Shown: piece after piece, positions 58,123-64,000 of the stretch | Numbering within the stretch: position 1 is the stretch's first letter | Layout: each line of letters opens with the position of its first letter | Assembly: GCA_025403435.1 (NCBI GenBank) | Contig: CM046351.1 | Location: 25,075,730-25,139,729, forward strand | Origin: Artocarpus heterophyllus | Taxonomy: Eukaryota; Streptophyta; Magnoliopsida; Rosales; Moraceae | Direction: 5' to 3' | Length of the DNA stretch: 64,000 nt | Position numbers and translations under genes: made by a program | Notes under the pieces: model-generated | Told to the model about the DNA's origin: nothing | Seen by the model: the letters and a program-made list of their open reading frames with translations, nothing else | The model's database searches: none

Positions 58123-58944
58123 CAGTAAAACCTCTATAATTGAATAATGTTGGGATTAAAACAAAAAAAAAAACTTTAAAGAGGTTATATATTTATCGAT
58201 AAAGGAATAATTTATTAATTTATTGATAAATAAATAATTTGTTAATTTACGAAAAGTTTTATGTTTGAATTACTTTTATACATGTACTTTTTCTTTTATT
58301 GAGATTTATGCATGAGTTAATGTGGTCAAAAATTAATATTTGTATATGAAGCTATTTCTAATCTACCTTATAGAAATGCAATGGATGTTGAGCACATTCT
58401 GAATTATCTTATTGAAAATGATGCAATGATGAAATCACCTATTGATGAAGAGATTATTCAAGGGATAATAGACATGCCCGCTGACGATGGTCGTGATCCA
58501 AATGACAGATGTGTTTAAGTAAATGTTTCCCCAAAAAAGGCGTTCAAGCAATAGTAATATTAAATATCTACTTGCTACAGCATGAATATATAGAGACACA
58601 CACACTAGATGTAGTGCATGCTTTGCAAAAAATTAAAGATAAGGTTGAGTTCAATTTAGGTACAAAGAAAAAACAAATGACTTTAGATGCATATTTTGTA
58701 AAAGAGTCGACTTGAGAAAATAGAAGTTGTCAAGAAAAAAACTCTTTAATATTATGAATTATATATGTTTTTCATTAATTATCAATTTATATTTTCGTTG
58801 GGCCCTAATTTAAAAAAAAAATTATTATATTATACATTTAATGTGATTATTAATTTAGTACATTAGTTCGAGTCAGATTGAAAGTTTTTATTATTTAAGT
58901 GAAGTTATTAATTTATCGAACATTTATTTATCGAGGTTTTACTG
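58123..58944 (+). mobile_element. Pogo/Emigrant-like (Tc1/mariner) element, 822 bp
   Basis: Starts CAGTAAAACCTCTATAATTG and ends CGAGGTTTTACTG, flanked by TA on both sides (58121-58122, 58945-58946). This end sequence is that of the plant Emigrant/Lemi1 group, Pogo-type elements known from Arabidopsis. The second copy of the surrounding host segment lacks the element, which confirms the boundaries. It carries a remnant of a transposase C-terminus. Confidence 0.88.
58381..58715 (+). pseudogene. Pogo-type transposase C-terminal remnant
   Basis: Two frames: MDVEHILNYLIENDAMMKSP to DDGRDPNDR (58381-58510), then LDVVHALQKIKDKVEFN to KKKQMTLDAYFVKEST (to 58715). An acidic linker, a leucine-containing helix and a final QMTLDAYF tail are the usual end of plant Pogo transposases. 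The CENP-B-like DNA-binding and DDE domains are missing, so the element is an internally deleted, non-autonomous derivative. Confidence 0.7.
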
Positions 58945-59345
58945 TATTTTAGTTACCAAGCTTAGAATTTTGTAGAAATTATCCTCTTATTTGTTTCCAT
59001 TAAATGTTGCATTATGTTATCACATGGTTTACACCTTCGCCCTTTAAGAGAGACATTTTGACTAAAATAAATAAAAAGCATATTTATATTGATGATCCAT
59101 AGCTTTTTACCTCATGTTAGAAATAGATCCTTTAACCCCTTTTTTCTTGACATTTAAATGTTGCTAATATCCATTTTTTAGAACCTCAACATCTATCTTC
59201 TGTTACATTCTAGTCTAATTTTGCTTGCAAATCATGATGAACCATTGCCGACAAAACTGTGCACATTAGTTACACAACTTATCGTTGTCTTTGTCAAGAA
59301 TTAGCATATATTATAATTTAATAATTTATTTCTTTTTGGTTCACT

Positions 59346-60186
59346 TGATGACTTTTTATCTCTAAATATAATAAACCATACTCATTTTATTTCTTTAAAA
59401 TTGCATCGAATTCAATTATAAGTGTCGTTTATTTTTTAAACTTAATACAATTTTAAAATTCTTTTTTTTTAATTAGAGTATCTATACATATATAAAAGAA
59501 GTAACTCTATTTATTTTCTTGCTTAATATGTTTTCATTTATCACTATTTCTTCGTCTCATTCTTCTTTTCTTCTCTTTTTGGTTTTGCTTTTTGAAAATG
59601 TTTTTTCCTCAATATTTCTCCTTCACAAAATCTTTTTATATACTTATATTATCTATATAACAATATAAAGAGAGAATGAGTTTTGTATGGTGTTTCTAGG
59701 ATGCTTGAGACTTGAAATGTTTCGTCATTTCTTTTTACGAAACGTTTTTTTTTTGAAAATTTTTTCTTTTTAATGTCAAAAACGCTCTATTTTTGGAAAA
59801 ATCCTTTTTTAATTTTGACACATTTTTTATTATTTTCTTCCCGAAACTTTTTTTTGCTTCCGAAACGTTTTTTTAATTTTTTTGTTAACATGCTTAATAC
59901 GTTCACGTAGAACGTGTGCTTTTCAACCGCATATATATAAGTACCATTGATACTTCTTTGTCTCTTCCCCTTCATTTGCCATTTGGCTCTCATTTTTTTC
60001 ATTTATTTTTTTTATTTCATCATCTTTTTCTTTATCAAATTTCTTCCATTTTTTATAAAATTATATCTCACGTTTTCTCTATTTTTTTTTTTATTCTTAT
60101 GACCTTATATATATATGTATGTATATATATATATATGTTAAAATATGCCTATATGTCTATCATAGATTATCCTACTTAAAAACTCT
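59346..60186. other. AT-rich intergenic DNA
   Basis: No gene. Long T runs and an (AT)n/(GTAT) microsatellite at about 60107-60137. Several near-identical phrases CGAAACGTTTTTT (about 59738, 59866) are repeated. The short open frames are low-complexity. Confidence 0.5.
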
Positions 60187-61033
60187 GACTGAAATATGCA
60201 CACGTGTAGTGTGTTTCCAACTAGTAATGATAAGTGTCTTACTCACCAACATAAAAGTTAGAGTTTCTAGCATATTTACTCTATAAACTTTAGGCTTTTT
60301 GCAACATAGTCCTAAACTTTTCTTTTGTAGCAATTAGGTTCTTAAACTTTGAAAAGTGTGGCAGTTAAGTCCCTAATCACAAACATTTATCAAAATTAAG
60401 ATAGAAAGCAATCATGTGAGACACACATGACCATTTTAAAATGGAAATACTTAAAAATCTGATGACTGAAATATACACGCGCATAGTATATGTTTCCAAC
60501 TAGTGATGATCAGTGTCTTATTCACAAAAATAAAAATTAGACTTTATAGCACATCCCCTATAAACTTTAGCCTTTTTTGCAATGTAGTCCTTACATCTCT
60601 TTCATAGCAATTGAGTCTCTAAACCTTGCAAACTATGGCAATTAAGTTCCTAAACACAAACATTTATCAAAATTAAGATAGAAAGCAATCACATGAAACA
60701 CACATGACCCATTTAGAATGAAAGGACAAAATTTCTAGAGCTACAATGATTAAAATACACATGTAAGCCAACAAATTATTAAAAAACAACAATGATATAT
60801 TCCTTTTGTTTTTCCCTTTTTAGGCGTAAAGTTGAACAATTTGACACTCATTAGAAGTAAATGAGTTGCATAAGTGTTCTAAATGAGTCATGTGCATCTC
60901 ACATAGTAATTTTCTATCCTAATTTTGAAAGAACATAGTGATTAGAACTTAATTATCACACTTTATTAAGTTTAATGATCATATTACAAAAATGCACAAA
61001 GTTTAGAGGCAAACATGTCAAAAACCCTAATTA
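60187..61033. repeat. Foldback repeat with an internally duplicated left arm
   Basis: A 277-bp tandem duplication: GACTGAAATATGCACACG at 60187 recurs as GACTGAAATATACACGCG at 60464, and both units contain CAAACATTTATCAAAATTAA followed by GATAGAAAGCAATCA. A third copy of the inner 150 bases lies inverted at about 60885-61033 (AAAGTTTAGAGGCAAACATG, complement of the CTATAAACTTTAGGC block). The whole can fold as a hairpin. No coding capacity. Confidence 0.75.
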
Positions 61034-61046
61034 AAACCCACTTTTA

Positions 61047-62618
61047 GAAGGCATTTGGTATACAACAATCCTGAGGGATAGGAATGGAAATATGCAAGAT
61101 TCTCACGTTTGGTATGAGAATTATGATTTTTGGATTTTTATGAAACTCAAGCCCATGGGATTCATTTTATCCTACTTTAGGGTAATCTAAATCACACCCG
61201 ATAAGGTGATATTCATATTACCAAGAATTTCAAGACTATGAGAATCTAACCTTCTCTTACATAATAATGATGATGATAAATAGATAAATAAATAAATAAT
61301 ATAAAATACTATTAAATATTTATAATATTATCGTAGCTTAATATTGTTATTTAAAATTAATATAAATATAAAATAATAATACATCATTAAGAATTATATT
61401 CTTCTTATTATTTATTTCTATCAATATATTATATATTATACTTAATATTATTTGGTATTAATATTAATATAAAAAATAATAATATATTATTAAGAACTAT
61501 ATTATTATTATTATTATTTATATTTCTATCAAAATCTTATATATTGTGTACTATTTTAATATTAGCATATTATTATTAAAAAATAATATAATAATCTTAT
61601 TATAAATTAATATAATTATGTAATATAAATATAAATATTATATATATTTAATAATATTTTGAGGATAATAAAAATAATAATATTAAATATAATAAATAAA
61701 AATATATTATTATAATATTAATACAAATAGTACAATATTAATATTAAATTATAATAATAAATAAATTGATAAATAATAAAAAATTAAATTAAATATTTAT
61801 GATATTATCATAACTTAATATTATTACTTAATGTAATATTAATATAAATTAATAATATATTAATAAGAGTTTTATTCTTATTATTTTTTTAATTCATTTC
61901 AATATATTATATATTTTAATATTAATGTATTATTAAATATCATAATTCTAGTATTATTAATATAACTAATATTTTTAATAACATAAATATAAATATATAA
62001 AATAATATTATGTTAATAATAATGATAACAATCACATTAACAATAGTAATAAGATTGAATAGTTTAATATTAATATTCATAGTAATATTATTAATATTCA
62101 TAGTAATCTTAGTAATATTCAATTATATTGTTTTATTAATCATATTTATATTGCTATTATTATTTAATATCAATATATAAATAATAACTTAATAATAGTA
62201 GTACAACAAACGGTAACAACGATGACAAAATGGTAATATCAAGATTAGTAATATGATAACATCATATTGTTATTAAATAATAATAATAGTATTGTTGTCG
62301 TTTTTAAATTTTTTAAAGAGTTTTTTTTAATGTTTTTAAATCTTTTCTAATAATAACAATAATGTTATGATCATAATTATCTTTTTAAAAATAATATAAA
62401 TGATAATGGAAATGTTTTCTAAAAGATAATACAACAATTTATTTTTGTCAACTATACAAGATTCTCATGTACAACTAAACACAGTAGTATATTATTCTTA
62501 AAAATCTATTCATGTGTGCAACCAAGCATGATAATATTGGTTTCTTAGGAATCATATCACCTGCTATCACTTTTTCATGAATATGATTTCTATTGATTAT
62601 TGTACACTAAACGCCCTC
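61047..62618. mobile_element. Tourist-like (PIF/Harbinger) element, about 1.57 kb, AT-rich interior
   Basis: Left end GAAGGCATTTGGTATACAAC pairs with the complement of the right end (GAGGGCGTTTAGTGTACAAT). The target duplication is TTA (61044-61046, 62619-62621). GGCGTTTGG-type ends with a TTA target are the mark of PIF/Harbinger Tourist elements. Host copy 1 shows the empty site. From about 61260 to 62440 the inside is almost only A and T, with ATT/AAT/ATA words, and no transposase is seen. Confidence 0.85.
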
Positions 62619-63195
62619 TTAAAGTTATGGGATCATATGCATATCTCGTGAAAGCCATGGTTCCGCATCCTAATATACACAAAATATAAAAAAACTTTTA
62701 AACAAAAATATAAATTTTAGCTTATTTGTAAGAATGATTCCCAATCTTACACTCATCTTGCACTTAATGATTCCCAATCTTACACTCATCTTGCACTTAA
62801 GTTCTAAACTTATTTTTTTTTTTATCACATACTAGCCCCCAACCTTACTACATATTTTGTAGGAAGTCCTCTCTCTTATTTCCATTAAATTTTGCCAATA
62901 TTTTATCATGTGGTTTGCACCTTCGCCCTTTATCATGTGGCTTATTTTTATTGATCCATAGCTTTTTACCTATGCTGTAGATCGATCCTTTTAAATTTCT
63001 AATATCCATATTTTATTTCATTCCACTCTTATTCTGCTTGTGGCCTTTTTTAATAGGATGCCTGATGAACTATCTTTGAAAAAGCTATGCAATTAATTGA
63101 GCAGCCTGTCCTTGTTCCTGTCTAAGAATTAGCATATCCTAAAATTTACAGTTTGATTTCTTTTTGGCTGACTTGGTGATTTTTTACTTAAGAAT
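62619..63195. repeat. Duplicated host segment, copy 2
   Basis: Right part of the second copy of the segment described at 57975; its left part lies just before the Tourist-like element (61025-61046). It lacks the Pogo element: around TCACATACTAGCCCCC the text runs on without a break. A local 37-base direct duplication (AATGATTCCCAATCTTACACT) lies at about 62734-62805. Confidence 0.8.
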
Positions 63196-64000
63196 TACAA
63201 TATAGTTTTTAATTTATTAAAATAGTTATTTATAATAAATTTTAAAGTTTAAAAGTTCATAAAGAAAAAGCAAATACTCTAGATATAATATTTGAGATAA
63301 CATTATGTATTAAATAATAAAACAATATCATATGCTAAATATACATAAAATTATTTTTTAAATTATTACGCTTGCATTTGGGGATAGCTTTAAGATGGAA
63401 TTACAACTTAAATGAGACATGATAGATTCAGATACCAAGAGAGAAAAAGTTGAGGATCAATTTGTAAAACAAACAAATAATCAAGGACTATAAATAAAAA
63501 TAACTTTTCTACTTTTATAAAATTCACCTTATTAAATGGTGCATGTGCAAAACATGTGATGGCTCAACAACAAAATTGAACTTGAAAATATTAAAAAAAG
63601 GGATACTGTGTATTAATGTAACATTAAATTCATATCTTGCTATTTGAAAAATATTAAAAAGATATGTATAGTTTTATAAAAATAACATTATACTTTAAAC
63701 AAGTTTTTTTTAGAACATGAATTATGTAATTTACTTTTTTATTAATCAACCTCAAATTAATTTGGTAAAATTATTGTAGAAAATAAAAATAAAAAAATTA
63801 AATGACACTCCTTAAAAAAAGATGTGGGTTTCTTTAGTTTTTTTTTTTTTAATTTTTTTTAAATTTGGGATTCATTAGTAAAAAAGTAACTTGAACGTTT
63901 TTTGTTTTGTCCCAAAATACATGCTCAAGGCACTTTAATGATAGTTTGATAACCACAATGCGCTCTTTTTTAATAATTTTCAAATGACATGGTATCAATG
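63196..64000. other. AT-rich intergenic DNA to the window end
   Basis: No gene or element recognised. Long T runs at about 63838-63860. Confidence 0.5.

Larger units (their letters stand above)
57975..59345. repeat. Duplicated host segment, copy 1 (split by the Pogo element)
   Basis: 57975-58122 and 58945-59345 match 61025-61046 plus 62619-63195. Shared phrases in the same order: CACTTTTAAAGTTATGGGAT, TTTTTAGCTTATTTGTAA, CCTAATCTTACACTCAT (ATTCC variants), TTATTTCCATTAAAT, GTTTACACCTTCGCCCTTTA, TGATCCATAGCTTTTTACCT, GAATTAGCATAT and TGATTTCTTTTTGGCTGAC-like ends. The similarity is imperfect, so the duplication is old. Confidence 0.8.

Noticed and set aside
61260..62440. A replication origin or centromeric satellite in the AT-rich run
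   Set aside because: No regular monomer is visible. It lies between Tourist-type ends and reads as low-complexity DNA within a transposon.
1..64000. CRISPR arrays, bacterial operons, riboswitches or phage systems
   Set aside because: The content is plant nuclear DNA. The repeats seen are LTRs, MITEs, micro- and minisatellites, with no spacer-repeat pattern.

Overview
The window is plant nuclear DNA, almost certainly from a eudicot. The evidence is an AT-rich background full of T- and A-tracts, plant Copia and Gypsy LTR retrotransposons primed by initiator Met-tRNA, plant-type MITEs, and one intact host gene for a plant nuclear-encoded group II intron maturase. Species cannot be named from the sequence. 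There are no bacterial operons, CRISPR arrays or rRNA genes, and I found no intact tRNA gene.

Layout. 1-1330 is a decayed Copia fragment. A foldback MITE (2173-2528) and a four-copy tandem repeat of about 170-180 bp follow. The fourth repeat copy was split by Copia A (3161-13358, target duplication GGTAA/GCTAA). Copia A carries a MITE in its leader and a 3.04 kb solo LTR (9098-12138, target duplication GTTAT) in its RNase H domain.

14546-47035 is a nest of four LTR elements, all on the + strand. Copia B (own length about 4.9 kb) was hit twice. In its protease region it received Copia C (16303-34828, target duplication TGACC), whose 3' LTR then received Gypsy D (25518-34355, GATAT). At its polypurine tract/3' LTR junction it received Gypsy E (37725-46796, GTTTA/GTTTG). 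D and E are chromodomain-bearing, Tekay/Del-like chromoviruses. D is very young: its two 1967-bp LTRs differ at one base that I could see, yet its gag-pol frame has two stop codons. E is decayed mostly by stops explicable as CAG to TAG and CGA to TGA.

47036-64000 is host sequence with small elements: a tRNA-derived SINE (49632-49747), a hAT element with an 8-bp target duplication (51802-52562), the intact 759-codon maturase gene (53368-55647), a Pogo/Emigrant-like element (58123-58944), a foldback repeat (60187-61033) and a Tourist-like element (61047-62618). Two copies of a host segment flank these last insertions. Each copy gives the empty site for the element in the other, which validates both insertions.

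How the parts relate: the only clear host function is organellar group II intron splicing by the maturase. The rest is a layered insertion history. The most unusual signal is a GC-rich module of TCGGYAGGCC boxes about 21 bp apart around an ACGTG core. It occurs in the LTRs and leader of Copia C and in both LTRs of the unrelated Gypsy E.
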